A stretch of DNA of 64,000 nucleotides from Constrictibacter sp. MBR-5 (GTDB lineage: Bacteria; Pseudomonadota; Alphaproteobacteria; JAJUGE01): positions 62,001-126,000 of the forward strand of contig NZ_JBEPTK010000008.1 in the NCBI RefSeq assembly GCF_040549485.1. Direction: 5' to 3'. Numbering within the stretch: position 1 is the first letter of the stretch; the number at the start of each line of letters is the position of its first letter. Of this stretch, positions 1 to 8,388 are shown piece after piece. Made by a program: the position numbers and the translations under genes. The notes below the pieces were generated by a model, which worked only from the letters and a program-made list of their open reading frames with translations, did not search any database and was not told where the DNA came from.

Positions 1-704
1 CCGGGGTCGAGCTGGAGATCATCGACACCGCCGAGGAGGCGCGCCTCGCCGCCGGCGGCTGCGCGCCGCTGCTCGACCAGCGCCGGGCGCGCGCGCTGAT
101 GTTCGACATCGGCGGCGGCTCGACCGAGGTGATGTGGGTCGCCGTGCCGGCGCGCGGCCAGCCGCAGGTCATCGACTGCATCTCCGTGCCGCTCGGCGTC
201 GTCAACATGGCGGAGCGCTGGGGCGGCCACGAGGTTTCGGCCGGGGCGTACGAAGCGATGATCGCCGAAGTGCGCGCCGGACTGGAGCCGTTCGAGGCGC
301 GTCACCATATCGCCGAGGAAGCCCGGGCGGGCCGGGTGCAGATGCTGGGATCGTCCGGCACCGTCACCACGGTCGTCGGCATCCGCCTCGACCTGCCGAA
401 ATACCAGCGGCGCGCCGTGGACGGCCAGTTTCTCGAGCGCACCGACATCGACAGGATCAGCGAGCAGTTGCGGACCATGACCTATGCCGAGCGCGCCGCG
501 CACCCCTGCATCGGCGCCGACCGCGCCGACCTGGTGGTGGTCGGCTGCGCCATCCTGGCCGCCATCTGCCGGCTCTGGCCGGCGGAGCGGCTGCGCGTCG
601 GCGACCGCGGCGTGCGCGAGGGCATCCTGCTGTCGCTGATGGCGGCGGACCGCGGCGCGACGCATGTCCGCGGCGCCGGCGCGTCGGGCGGATATTCCGC
701 GTGA
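1..704 (+). CDS. ppx: Ppx/GppA family exopolyphosphatase/pppGpp phosphatase, 5' truncated by window edge
   Basis: C-terminal part of an ASKHA-fold phosphatase that hydrolyses polyphosphate or pppGpp in the cytoplasm. The reading frame is open from the window edge (frame of base 3) and continues through the ATG at 99, which is internal. Just after that ATG is the phosphate-binding motif FDIGGGSTE, and further on the second motif GSSGTVTTV, both typical of the family. The stop overlaps the start of the next gene by 4 bases (GTGA), so it is translationally coupled to the methyltransferase, a common alphaproteobacterial pairing. Whether it prefers polyP or pppGpp cannot be told here. Confidence 0.9.
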   Translation, partial: GVELEIIDTAEEARLAAGGCAPLLDQRRARALMFDIGGGSTEVMWVAVPARGQPQVIDCISVPLGVVNMAERWGGHEVSAGAYEAMIAEVRAGLEPFEARHHIAEEARAGRVQMLGSSGTVTTVVGIRLDLPKYQRRAVDGQFLERTDIDRISEQLRTMTYAERAAHPCIGADRADLVVVGCAILAAICRLWPAERLRVGDRGVREGILLSLMAADRGATHVRGAGASGGYSA

Positions 705-1384
705 CCGCCGGCCGCGGTTCCGGCTCGCGCGAGGTCACCGTCCGCCTGCGCACCGCGCGCAAGCGCAGCAACTCGTCGGCGCGCTGGCTCGAGCGCCAGC
801 TGAACGACCCCTACGTCACCGAGGCGAAGCGCCTGGGCTGGCGCTCGCGCGCCGCCTTCAAGCTGATCGAGCTCGACGACCGCTTCCACATCCTCACCCC
901 CGGCAAGCGCGTGCTCGACCTGGGCGCCGCCCCCGGCGGCTGGACCCAGGTCGCGGTCGCACGCTGCGGCGCGAGGAGCCGCGTCGTCGCCGTCGACATC
1001 CAGGCGATGGACGCGGTCGACGGTGCGGCGGTGCTGCAGCTCGACGCCACCCTGCCGGCCGCCGAGCCGGTCATCGCCGACGCGCTCGGTGGTGCCGCCG
1101 ACATCGTGCTCAGCGACATGGCGCCCTCGACCATCGGCCATGCCGCGACCGACAAGATCCGCATCCTCGGCATGGCGGAGGCGGCCTACGACCTCGGCCG
1201 GGTCTTCCTGGCCCCAGGCGGCACCTTCGTCTGCAAGCTGTTCCAGGGCGGCGCGCACGCCTCGCTGCTGAACATGCTGAAGCGCGATTTCGCCCAGGTG
1301 CGCCACGCCAAGCCGCCGGCGAGCCGCAAGGACTCGTCCGAGATCTACCTGGTCGCGACCGGCTTCCGCGGCGAGCCGCAGTAA
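701..1384 (+). CDS. rlmE: 23S rRNA (uridine(2552)-2'-O)-methyltransferase RlmE (FtsJ/RrmJ)
   Basis: SAM-dependent methyltransferase that 2'-O-methylates U2552 of 23S rRNA during late 50S assembly. The product is 227 aa from a GTG at 701, which overlaps the upstream stop; the frame is open further upstream but that stretch is inside ppx. The SAM-binding motif is VLDLGAAPGGWTQVA. All members of the FtsJ K-D-K-E tetrad are visible: Lys in SRAAFKLIE, Asp in LSDMAPST, Lys in FVCKLFQGG, Glu in SSEIYLVA. Length and the basic N terminus (ARKRSNSSARWLERQ) fit RlmE well. Confidence 0.95.
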   Translation: MTAGRGSGSREVTVRLRTARKRSNSSARWLERQLNDPYVTEAKRLGWRSRAAFKLIELDDRFHILTPGKRVLDLGAAPGGWTQVAVARCGARSRVVAVDIQAMDAVDGAAVLQLDATLPAAEPVIADALGGAADIVLSDMAPSTIGHAATDKIRILGMAEAAYDLGRVFLAPGGTFVCKLFQGGAHASLLNMLKRDFAQVRHAKPPASRKDSSEIYLVATGFRGEPQ

Positions 1385-1400
1385 CGACTCGGAGGAGGCG

Positions 1401-2399
1401 ATGCGCGTCCTGATTACCGGCGGCGCCGGCTTCCTTGGGCGCAAGCTGACCCGGGCCCTGCTCGACCGCGGCAGCCTCGACGGCCGCACGATCGAGCGCA
1501 TCGACGTCTTCGACGCGGTACCAGTGGAGACCGCCGACCCGCGCGTCCGCGCCACCACCGGCGACGTCGGCGATCCGGCCGTCGCAGCGGGGCTCGTGAC
1601 ACCCGAGACCGGCTTCGTCTTCCACCTCGCCGCCGTGGTCAGCGCCGGGGCGGAGGCCGACTTCGACCTCGGCATGCGGGTCAACCTGGACGGCACGCGC
1701 GCCCTGCTGGAGGCGGCGCGTGCCGCCGGTGGCCAAGCAGCGGGTGGCCAAGCAGCGGGTGGCCGGCCACGATTCCTCTTCGCCAGTTCCGTCGCCGTGT
1801 TCGGCGGGCCGATGCCCGACGTGATCGCCGACGGCACGATCACCACGCCGCAGAGTTCCTACGGCACGCAGAAGGCGATCGGCGAACTGCTGGTCGCCGA
1901 CTATGGCCGCAAGGGCTTCGTCGACGGCCGCACCCTGCGCCTGCCGACCGTCGTCGTCCGCCCCGGCCGGCCGAACAAGGCGGCCTCGACCTTCGCCAGC
2001 TCGATCATCCGCGAGCCGCTGAACGGCGAGGAAGCCGTCTGCCCGGTGGCCCCCGAACAGCCGATGTGGCTGATCTCGCCGCGCCGCGTGATCGAGGGCC
2101 TGCTGCATGCGGCCGAGGTGCCCGCCGCCGACTGGGGCATCGGCGCCGCCGTCTCGCTGCCCGGCATCACCTGCACCGTCGGCGGGATGGTCGCCGCCAT
2201 GACCGCCGTCGCCGGCCCCGCGCCCGCCGCCCGCATCCGCTGGCAGCCCGACCCGGCCATCCGCGCCATCGTCGCCTCCTGGCCCGCCCGCTTCGCCCCC
2301 GCCCGCGGCCTCGCCCTCGGCTTCCGCGCCGACGAGAGCATGGAGGCGATCGTGCGCGCCTTCATCGAGGACGAGATGGGCGGCGGTCCGGCCGGATAG
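1401..2399 (+). CDS. denD: NAD-dependent epimerase/dehydratase-family SDR, D-erythronate dehydrogenase-like
   Basis: Extended short-chain dehydrogenase/reductase of 332 aa. The NAD-binding motif is GGAGFLG at residues 7-13 and the catalytic pair is in SYGTQKAIGE (YxxxK). The stretch RLPTVVVRPGRPNKAAS is what I associate with DenD, which oxidises D-erythronate to 2-keto-D-erythronate. None of the partner genes of that pathway (denD is usually beside otnC/otnI-type genes) is next to it, so the substrate is uncertain. A 15-bp tandem duplication inside the gene adds GGQAA repeats near residue 110. A GGAGG ribosome site sits about 6 bases before the ATG. It lies 16 bases after rlmE and may share its transcript. 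Confidence 0.7.
   Translation: MRVLITGGAGFLGRKLTRALLDRGSLDGRTIERIDVFDAVPVETADPRVRATTGDVGDPAVAAGLVTPETGFVFHLAAVVSAGAEADFDLGMRVNLDGTRALLEAARAAGGQAAGGQAAGGRPRFLFASSVAVFGGPMPDVIADGTITTPQSSYGTQKAIGELLVADYGRKGFVDGRTLRLPTVVVRPGRPNKAASTFASSIIREPLNGEEAVCPVAPEQPMWLISPRRVIEGLLHAAEVPAADWGIGAAVSLPGITCTVGGMVAAMTAVAGPAPAARIRWQPDPAIRAIVASWPARFAPARGLALGFRADESMEAIVRAFIEDEMGGGPAG
1728..1764 (+). repeat. 15-bp tandem repeat, about 2.5 copies, inside the SDR gene
   Basis: The unit GGTGGCCAAGCAGCG occurs at 1728-1742 and 1743-1757, followed by GGTGGCC. It is in frame and encodes GGQAAGGQAAGG, an exposed-loop type insertion between the Rossmann strands. The length is a multiple of three, so copy-number change would not break the frame. 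Confidence 0.9.
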
Positions 2400-2508
2400 C
2401 CCGCGGCCGGTAACACCCGGAGCGTCCGAACCCGATCGTGCCCGCCGCGTTGGCGAGGGGTCGGCCCGCCTATGGCGGGCATCGGAGCGACGACGAAAGG
2501 GCGGGGCG

Positions 2509-3552
2509 ATGTGGGGCAGCCTCCCGACGGCGGCACTCGTCGCGGGATTCCTGGCGGCGGGCGGCGTCATCTTCATCTGCGGCCTGCGGATGACCGGGCT
2601 GGCGGACAAGCTGGCGGACCGGACGGGCCTCGGCGAGGCGATCGCCGGTGCCGTCCTCCTCGGTGCGGCGACGTCTCTCGGCGGAACCGTCGTGTCGATC
2701 ACCGCGGCCCTCGACGGGCGCGCCTCGCTCGCCTTCTCCAACAGCGTCGGCGGGATTGCGGCGCAGACGGTGTTCCTGGCCGTGGCCGACATGTTCTACC
2801 GCAGGATCAACCTGGAGCATGCGGGCGCCGACCTGGGGAACGTGTTCCAAGGGCTCGTCCTCATCGTGCTGCTGACCCTGCCCTTCGTCGCCATGACGAC
2901 GCCGGAGGTGACGATGTGGGCCATCCACCCGGTCTCGTTCGCGATCCTGCTGGTCTACGGCTCCGGCCTGCTCGCCGGCCGCACGGTCCGGAAAGCGCCG
3001 ATGTGGACTCCCACCCGGACGAAGGAGACGCGGCCGGATCGGCCCGACGACGAAGATGCGGAAAGCCGCGCGGACAGCACCGGCCGGCTGTTCCTGACCT
3101 TCGGGCTGCTGATGCTGCTCATGGGAACGTCCGGCTACGCGATCGCGAAGATCGCATCGGAACTGTCCGACCGCATGCAGATCTCGGAAACCGTGGTCGG
3201 GGCGCTGGCAACGGCGGTGGTCACGTCCCTGCCGGAACTGGTGACCACGGTCGCGGCCGTGCGCCGCGGCGCCCTGCAACTGGCGATCGGCGGCATCATC
3301 GGCGGCAACACCTTCGACACGCTCTTCCTGGTGGCGTCGGACGTTGCCTATCGCGACGGCTCGCTCTACCACGCCGTCGGCGACCAGGACTATTTCTGGA
3401 TCGTCGCGGCCCTGCTGATGACGGGCATCCTGACCGCCGGGCTGATCCTGCGGCAGCGCGAGGGGCCGGGTAAGATCGGGATCGAAAGCATCCTCCTCCT
3501 GCTCGTCTACGCCGGCGCCGTCGCGACCCAGTTCATCGTCGGCGGCGTGTAG
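2509..3552 (+). CDS. Sodium/calcium exchanger (CaCA) family membrane protein
   Basis: Integral membrane protein of 347 aa with two homologous halves. Each half carries an alpha-repeat-like segment: GAATSLGGTVVSITAALDG with SNSVGG in the first half and ATAVVTSLPELVTTVAA with GGIIGGNTFD in the second. The second repeat keeps the ion-binding acidic residue (SLPELV), while the first has SLGGTV in its place. A hydrophilic loop rich in charged residues (about 165-190) separates the halves. Such proteins exchange Ca2+ for Na+ or H+. It stands alone and is followed by an intrinsic terminator. Ion specificity is unknown. Confidence 0.85.
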   Translation: MWGSLPTAALVAGFLAAGGVIFICGLRMTGLADKLADRTGLGEAIAGAVLLGAATSLGGTVVSITAALDGRASLAFSNSVGGIAAQTVFLAVADMFYRRINLEHAGADLGNVFQGLVLIVLLTLPFVAMTTPEVTMWAIHPVSFAILLVYGSGLLAGRTVRKAPMWTPTRTKETRPDRPDDEDAESRADSTGRLFLTFGLLMLLMGTSGYAIAKIASELSDRMQISETVVGALATAVVTSLPELVTTVAAVRRGALQLAIGGIIGGNTFDTLFLVASDVAYRDGSLYHAVGDQDYFWIVAALLMTGILTAGLILRQREGPGKIGIESILLLLVYAGAVATQFIVGGV

Positions 3553-3645
3553 GGGAAGAGGCGGCGCACGCGCGGCGGCGCCGGCACTTGCAATCTGAAA
3601 TAGGAATACCATCTCCATCTCCAGCACGACCCGGACTCCGTCCCG

Positions 3646-3677
3646 AGGCCGCCTTCTCCCTGGAAGGCGGCCTTTTT
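3646..3677 (+). terminator. Intrinsic terminator after the exchanger gene
   Basis: A perfect 11-bp stem, AGGCCGCCTTC at 3646-3656 and GAAGGCGGCCT at 3663-3673, with a 6-base loop and a run of five T at 3673-3677. It separates the exchanger from the next gene. It also argues against the GTG at 3679, which lies directly on its tail, as the start of that gene. Confidence 0.9.
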
Positions 3678-3708
3678 CGTGCGCTCCTTCCCGATCGGAG
3701 ATGAAGCC

Positions 3709-5151
3709 ATGCCCTCCCCTCGTCCGGCGCGCCGCGGTACGCCGTATCCGTCGAGTCTCGATCTCGCCGATCTCATCCCCGGCGCTCCCCAGGCGCCGCT
3801 CACCGTGGAAGACCTCGAGGAACTCATGGGCGATCCGCGCTACTGGCGCGAGAACGATCCGGCGGTCCGCGAGGCGGTGGAGCGGGGCTTTGCGCTGCTC
3901 TTCCCGGGCGACGAGCGCTTCGACGCCGCCGGCCGCCGCGAGATCGCCGACAGTCCGGAGATCGTGCCGCGCAGCCGCTGGCTCGGCGCCCCGGTCGATA
4001 CCGGCACCGCCCGCCCCTCCCTGCTCGAACGCGCCGCCCTGCCGGCCGTCGAGCGCGCGGCGGCCGATCCGCGAACCGACAGTGCCGTCACGCCGGCGAT
4101 GGCCCCGGCCGGTGCCGTAGCGGCGCATGTCGCCCGGCAAGCCGCTGGCGCGCTGCCCGCTGCCGCCGCAGCGTCCTCCGCCGCCGGGACCACGGCGGCA
4201 CACTTCGCACGGCAGGCGGCCGCCGCGGCCGCCAGAGCAGCAGCCGGTGCGGCAGCCGGTGCAGCCGCCGCAGCGCCGATCCTGCTGACGCCGGGCAACG
4301 GCCCCCTGCGCAGGGAACTGCCCGACGGCGGCGAGGTGATCTGGGCACCGGGCGACCTGGACGCCACGGTGCGCCGCCGCGGCGCCGACGGGTCGATGAT
4401 GACGGAGCGCATGCCGCTGGTTCGGATGGTGCCGGGGGCCGACGGCTATCCCCGCGCCGAACCCACCGACATCGGCGCCATCTTCTTCCCCGGCCCGCCG
4501 GCCGAGCCCGTACCGCCGGCCCAGAACCCCGGCTTTCCCGCCGACCCGGCCCTCGACCCGCGCGCGCAGCAGGAAGGCTTCCCCGCCGAAGAGGCCGCCC
4601 CCGGGATCCACGTCCGCCTGCGCGACGACGAAGCCGGCCGCCCCGTCATCGAGATCTTCCCCGACCTGTCCGAAGAGAATGCCGGCCCGAACTGGCGCGA
4701 AAGCCGCGGCAGCGAGGACGGCCAGCAGAGGGATGTAGACTACGTAAGACGGCGCTTCTTCGAAAAACTGTATGAGGGGCGGATTCCCAACGAACACACC
4801 CATGGCGGCCGCAAGGACAACGGCGATGACGTAATCGAGCGCCACTTCAGGCCAGAGCACGGTGGCAGAACAGGATCGCGACGCTCCGACCTTACGATCA
4901 AAGTATATGGAGTGAACCACGACTTCAATGTATATACCGCAAACAAGGACGGCACGCCGATACGGCGCGAACGAAACGCGCTCGATAGTATCGAGAACGT
5001 ACACAAGCCTTATTACAACTCGTATATTTCAAAAGAAGGCCGGATCATAGGCATTCCGAAATCCAAGGGATGGGACATCGAGCAGTGGAAAGCGATGGTC
5101 GACAAGAAGCTTGACGACCTGATCGCCGAGATCGAAAAACTTCACCGCTGA
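3709..5151 (+). CDS. Putative polymorphic-toxin-like protein: Ala-rich body with nuclease-like C-terminal domain
   Basis: Unrecognised protein of 480 aa. The start is ATG 3709 (GGAG at 3697-3700). Residues 25-65 carry the pattern DPRYWRENDP followed by ERGFALLFPG, which I have seen in phage-associated proteins. Residues about 125-195 are very Ala-rich and residues 195-330 are Pro/Gly-rich. The last ~135 residues differ: lower GC coding, rich in Asn/Lys/Tyr, with RRSDLTI (Asp394), NVYTANKDGTP (Lys413), RRERNALDSI and GRIIGIPK. That order resembles PD-(D/E)XK-like tails of bacterial toxins. No signal peptide or secretion-system gene is nearby. Two paralogous small genes follow. Toxin function is inference from architecture and not shown. 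Confidence 0.5.
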   Translation: MPSPRPARRGTPYPSSLDLADLIPGAPQAPLTVEDLEELMGDPRYWRENDPAVREAVERGFALLFPGDERFDAAGRREIADSPEIVPRSRWLGAPVDTGTARPSLLERAALPAVERAAADPRTDSAVTPAMAPAGAVAAHVARQAAGALPAAAAASSAAGTTAAHFARQAAAAAARAAAGAAAGAAAAAPILLTPGNGPLRRELPDGGEVIWAPGDLDATVRRRGADGSMMTERMPLVRMVPGADGYPRAEPTDIGAIFFPGPPAEPVPPAQNPGFPADPALDPRAQQEGFPAEEAAPGIHVRLRDDEAGRPVIEIFPDLSEENAGPNWRESRGSEDGQQRDVDYVRRRFFEKLYEGRIPNEHTHGGRKDNGDDVIERHFRPEHGGRTGSRRSDLTIKVYGVNHDFNVYTANKDGTPIRRERNALDSIENVHKPYYNSYISKEGRIIGIPKSKGWDIEQWKAMVDKKLDDLIAEIEKLHR

Positions 5152-5179
5152 TACATAATGCCAATGGCCCTCGCATAAG

Positions 5180-5914
5180 ATGAGAAAGAAATCCCGATCC
5201 ACCCAACTCCTGGTCACCGCAGAAGATGTTTTGCAAATATACAACTCTCTTCTGCGCGCCTTTCCCGCCTTACGATCTTATCGCAGCGTACAGGATATTC
5301 CTGGCAAGCGACGCCTTGAAGAAGAAGTTCGAAGAGAGGATATACCTGGATCGCTTCTTTCTTGCGGAGTGGTCGCACATTACGTACCCCCTGAGAACTG
5401 GTCTCCCCAGTTCGAACGTGACCATGACGGCGCGCCGCTGCGCCTGGTCAACGCACCCGATCGACGATTCGCCACATTGCTCGATCCGGAGCATCGTTTG
5501 GACCTGTCTCGAATACCGGAGCATTTAGCCTTACAGACGCGCCGGGATCCGGTCAGGCAGAGCGAACTCCGAGAGATGTACCGGCACGACCGTCTAATCG
5601 GTTTTCCAAGCCAGGAAGGACTGATCTACGGCTATTATCCGGTCGGTGACGAGCAGCAGAGGCTGTTCGTTTCGCGCATCACCGCCGTCGTCCGCCGCCC
5701 CATGACCAACCGCTACCGACAGCAGGACATGATCACCGGCGAGATCCTCGACGAGCGGACCGGAACAGACTACTGGGCCGGCGCGGACGTGCAGCGCCGG
5801 TGCAGGGAGGAGCGCGATTTCTATGCCCTGATCGGATGGTCGACGGAGCAGCGGCGCTGGATCGGCTGGAAGACGATGCCGCGCGAGCCCCGGCGGAAGG
5901 AGCGCAGCCGGTGA
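5180..5914 (+). CDS. Unknown protein, first of two paralogues; candidate immunity protein
   Basis: Cytosolic-looking protein of 244 aa with no signal peptide or membrane segment; I do not recognise a family. It is clearly paralogous to the next gene: STQLLVTAEDVLQIYNSLLR aligns with STHLVVTGVDAHALYRRLED, and the shared C-terminal block has MTNRYRQQDMITGEIL, YWAGADV, a Trp-rich tail and MPREPRRK. It starts 28 bases after the toxin-like gene, and its first ~450 bp share that gene's lower GC, while its 3' part returns to local composition. Position, size and duplication fit an immunity gene. It could equally be an unrelated duplicated pair. Confidence 0.45.
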   Translation: MRKKSRSTQLLVTAEDVLQIYNSLLRAFPALRSYRSVQDIPGKRRLEEEVRREDIPGSLLSCGVVAHYVPPENWSPQFERDHDGAPLRLVNAPDRRFATLLDPEHRLDLSRIPEHLALQTRRDPVRQSELREMYRHDRLIGFPSQEGLIYGYYPVGDEQQRLFVSRITAVVRRPMTNRYRQQDMITGEILDERTGTDYWAGADVQRRCREERDFYALIGWSTEQRRWIGWKTMPREPRRKERSR

Positions 5915-5963
5915 TTTCCGCCCGTCCTCGTTCGCTGCCCCCGCCTCCTGCGATGTCGTCCTC

Positions 5964-6731
5964 GTGACCTCACGGTACGATCAGGAAGGGGAGAAAATCT
6001 CCGCCCGCTCGACCCATCTCGTCGTCACTGGGGTCGATGCCCACGCCCTTTACAGGCGCCTCGAAGACGTCTGGCCCGCTCTCCGCGCGTTCGAATGGAC
6101 GTGGGACGAAGAACGTCGACGGACCGCGTTCCGTGAGGTGAGACCGACGTCGCTCCCGCCCGAGACCGGATCGCTCAGGACCATCGATCACTATCTGCCC
6201 GACCCCGGCAGCGCATTCGAGCCCGGTATCTGCGGGTGGCGCAACGCAGATCTTCCGAGCAGGCGTTTCCGCACGATGCTCGCCGCCGGCGGGGTCCTCG
6301 ATCTCTCCCATCTGCCGGAAAACCAGCGCATCGTGGCATCGAAGAACCCGGAACTCCAGGCGCTGCTCGCGGAAGTGTACGGTCACGATCTCCGCATCCC
6401 CGTGGCCGGCAGCGGCGGCCAGGTCGACGCCTACTTCAAGGTCGGCGACGAAGATACGCGCCGCTTCGTACAGGAGGTCATGTCAACCGCCCGGCGCGGC
6501 ATGTCCAATCGGTATCGGTGGCAGGATCTTCTCACCGGCGCCCTGCTCCAGGAAAGCGGCGGTGACGTACGCTGGGCGGGCGAAGACACGGTGCGCCAGT
6601 GCCTGGAACGGGACGATTTCTTCGCCTGGATCTTCTACGACCCCGACCGCAAACGCTGGACCGGGGTGAAGGCGCTGCCGCGCGAGCCACGGCGCAGGCG
6701 GAGCGCCCGCGCCGCATTGGGTCCGGCTTGA
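5964..6731 (+). CDS. Unknown protein, second of two paralogues; candidate immunity protein
   Basis: Protein of 255 aa starting at GTG 5964, 49 bases after its paralogue. The shared blocks are the N-terminal STHLVVTGVDAHALY, the middle RRFRTMLAAGGVLDLSHLPE, and the C-terminal MSNRYRWQDLLTGALL, RWAGED and ALPREPRRRR. Conservation is strongest in the C-terminal third, so that is probably the common fold and the middle region the variable one. Base composition here is that of the surrounding genome, unlike the start of the first paralogue. No known family recognised; the immunity role is inferred only from context. Confidence 0.45.
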   Translation: MTSRYDQEGEKISARSTHLVVTGVDAHALYRRLEDVWPALRAFEWTWDEERRRTAFREVRPTSLPPETGSLRTIDHYLPDPGSAFEPGICGWRNADLPSRRFRTMLAAGGVLDLSHLPENQRIVASKNPELQALLAEVYGHDLRIPVAGSGGQVDAYFKVGDEDTRRFVQEVMSTARRGMSNRYRWQDLLTGALLQESGGDVRWAGEDTVRQCLERDDFFAWIFYDPDRKRWTGVKALPREPRRRRSARAALGPA

Positions 6732-6975
6732 CGGCGGTAGCTTTTTAACGGGCAGGTGCCGGCCGAACGCCCGACGACGCCGCGCCTACAGAATTTCCCT
6801 TTTTAAAACAATTACTTGCGCCGTTCCGCCGGCCCGGAAAACGGCATCGTCCGCGGCGGAATAGGCGCCGGGCGGCCGAAACTGTCCCCACTTGGCTCGA
6901 ATAGGCCCGAATTGGCTCGAATAGGCCTGAATTCGCCGGAACGGACGCGGTCGCCACGCGCCGAGGCGAAGCCGT
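6732..6975. other. Intergenic region with an AT-rich patch and a short tandem repeat
   Basis: Between the two-gene island and a convergent CoA transferase. There is an AT-rich stretch near 6785-6812 and a 20-bp direct repeat at 6892-6931 (listed separately). No gene or clear terminator is seen. Confidence 0.6.
6892..6931. repeat. 20-bp tandem repeat, two copies
   Basis: TTGGCTCGAATAGGCC occurs at 6892-6907 and again at 6912-6927, each followed by CGAA or TGAA. The second copy is followed at once by TTCG, so a third copy has decayed or is starting. It is non-coding. Confidence 0.9.
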
Positions 6976-8184
6976 TCACACCGCCCCCGCCGCGCGCAGC
7001 GCCGCGATCTCCGCCGCGTCGTAGCCCGCCTCGCCCAGCACCTCGTCCGTGTGCTCGCCGAGGCGCGGCGGCGCGCGGTCGAGCCTGGGGCCGTCCGTGT
7101 CGGCGCCGAAGCCGGCGGTGACGATCGGCAGGTCGCCGTCGACCCCGGCCGCGGCACCCGGCACCGTCTGCATCAGCGTGCGGTGTGCCAGCTGCGGATG
7201 GTCAAGCACCTGCGGGATCGTGTTGATCGCCGACGCCGGCACGCCGTTGCGGCCCAGCCGCCCGGCCCACTCCGTGGCGGAGGCATCGGCCAGCGCCGCC
7301 TCGATCTCGGCCTTCAGCGCGGCGGCGTTCGCCTGGCGCGCGGCCGTGTCGGCGAAGCGCGGATCGGCGGCCAGCTCCTCACGGCCGATGGTGCGGCAGA
7401 TGCCGGCGAACTGCGCCTGGGTCAGGGCGGTGATCAGCAGCCAGCCGTCGCCGGTGCGGAAACTGTCCGCCGTCGGCAACTTCGCCGGCCCCATGTTGCC
7501 GAGCAGTTCCGGCATCTGTCCGCCGATCTGCCACCCGGCGATCAGCGGCGTCAGCATGGTCAGCGCCGTGTCCAGCATCGAGGTGTCGATGCGCTGGCCC
7601 TCGCCGGTCACCTGGCGCCGGAACAGTGCCGAGGCCACGGCGAAGGCGGCCGTCACGCCGGTGCTCAGGTCGACCGCGGTGAAGCCGGCGCGCGTCGGCC
7701 CCGTCGCCTCGTGGCCGGTCACCGACATCATGCCCGAGGCCGCCTGGATCGCTCCGTCATAGGCCGCCGTGCCGGCATAGGGCCCCGCCTGGCCGTAGCC
7801 GGATATCGAGCAGTAGACCAGCTTCGGATTGACCGCCCGCAGTTCCTCCCAGCCCAGACCGGCGCGGTCCATGGTACCCGCCTTGAAGTTCTCCAGCACG
7901 ACGTCGGCACCCGCCACCAGCCGGCGCACCACTTCGCCCGCCCGCGGATGCTTCAGGTCGAGCGTGATCGACCGCTTGCCGGCGTTCATCGCACAGAAGG
8001 CCGGGGCCATGCCGATGTCGGCAAAGCGCGCGTCGGTCATCATGCGCCGCATCTGGTCGCCGCCCTGCGGGTTCTCGACCTTGATCACGGTCGCCCCCAG
8101 CAGCCCGAGCTGGAACGCGCAGAACGGCCCCGCCAGCACCTGCGAAAAGTCGATCACGCGCACGCCGTCGAACGCCCTGGCCAT
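6976..8184 (-). CDS. Class III (CaiB/BaiF) CoA transferase
   Basis: Formyl-CoA-transferase-like enzyme of 402 aa that moves CoA between two carboxylic acids. N terminus VRVIDFSQVLAGPFCAFQLG and IKVENPQGGDQMRR are typical of the family. The nucleophilic Asp is expected in AAYDGAIQAASGMMSVTG. The C terminus has the usual GEHTDEVLGEAGYD. GGGAG lies 10 bases before the ATG. It stands alone between the island and a divergently transcribed lipoprotein, so the substrate cannot be deduced. Confidence 0.9.
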   Translation of the reverse strand: MARAFDGVRVIDFSQVLAGPFCAFQLGLLGATVIKVENPQGGDQMRRMMTDARFADIGMAPAFCAMNAGKRSITLDLKHPRAGEVVRRLVAGADVVLENFKAGTMDRAGLGWEELRAVNPKLVYCSISGYGQAGPYAGTAAYDGAIQAASGMMSVTGHEATGPTRAGFTAVDLSTGVTAAFAVASALFRRQVTGEGQRIDTSMLDTALTMLTPLIAGWQIGGQMPELLGNMGPAKLPTADSFRTGDGWLLITALTQAQFAGICRTIGREELAADPRFADTAARQANAAALKAEIEAALADASATEWAGRLGRNGVPASAINTIPQVLDHPQLAHRTLMQTVPGAAAGVDGDLPIVTAGFGADTDGPRLDRAPPRLGEHTDEVLGEAGYDAAEIAALRAAGAV

Positions 8185-8388
8185 TGCTCACCGTCTCCCG
8201 TGTCGTCCGCTGCGGACCCGAATGTCCAGGCATATTAGCGACAGGCGAAGGGGATGCCACCCTCGCCCGCCATCCGCCAGGAGGCTCCACAGGTTGCAGA
8301 GCCGGGCCGCCGACAACGTTTGCGTCTTGCATACTGTGTTACGGCGGCGCAAGATCGCGGCACAGCAGGAAGCTGGAGGAACGCCACG

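Noticed and set aside
3679-3708. GTG 3679 as start of the toxin-like gene
   Set aside because: It lies on the T-run of an intrinsic terminator and lacks a ribosome site; ATG 3709 has GGAG at good spacing.
3709-6731. Type VI or contact-dependent inhibition assignment for the toxin-like unit
   Set aside because: No VgrG, PAAR, Rhs, TpsA/TpsB or other delivery marker is present in or beside the genes.
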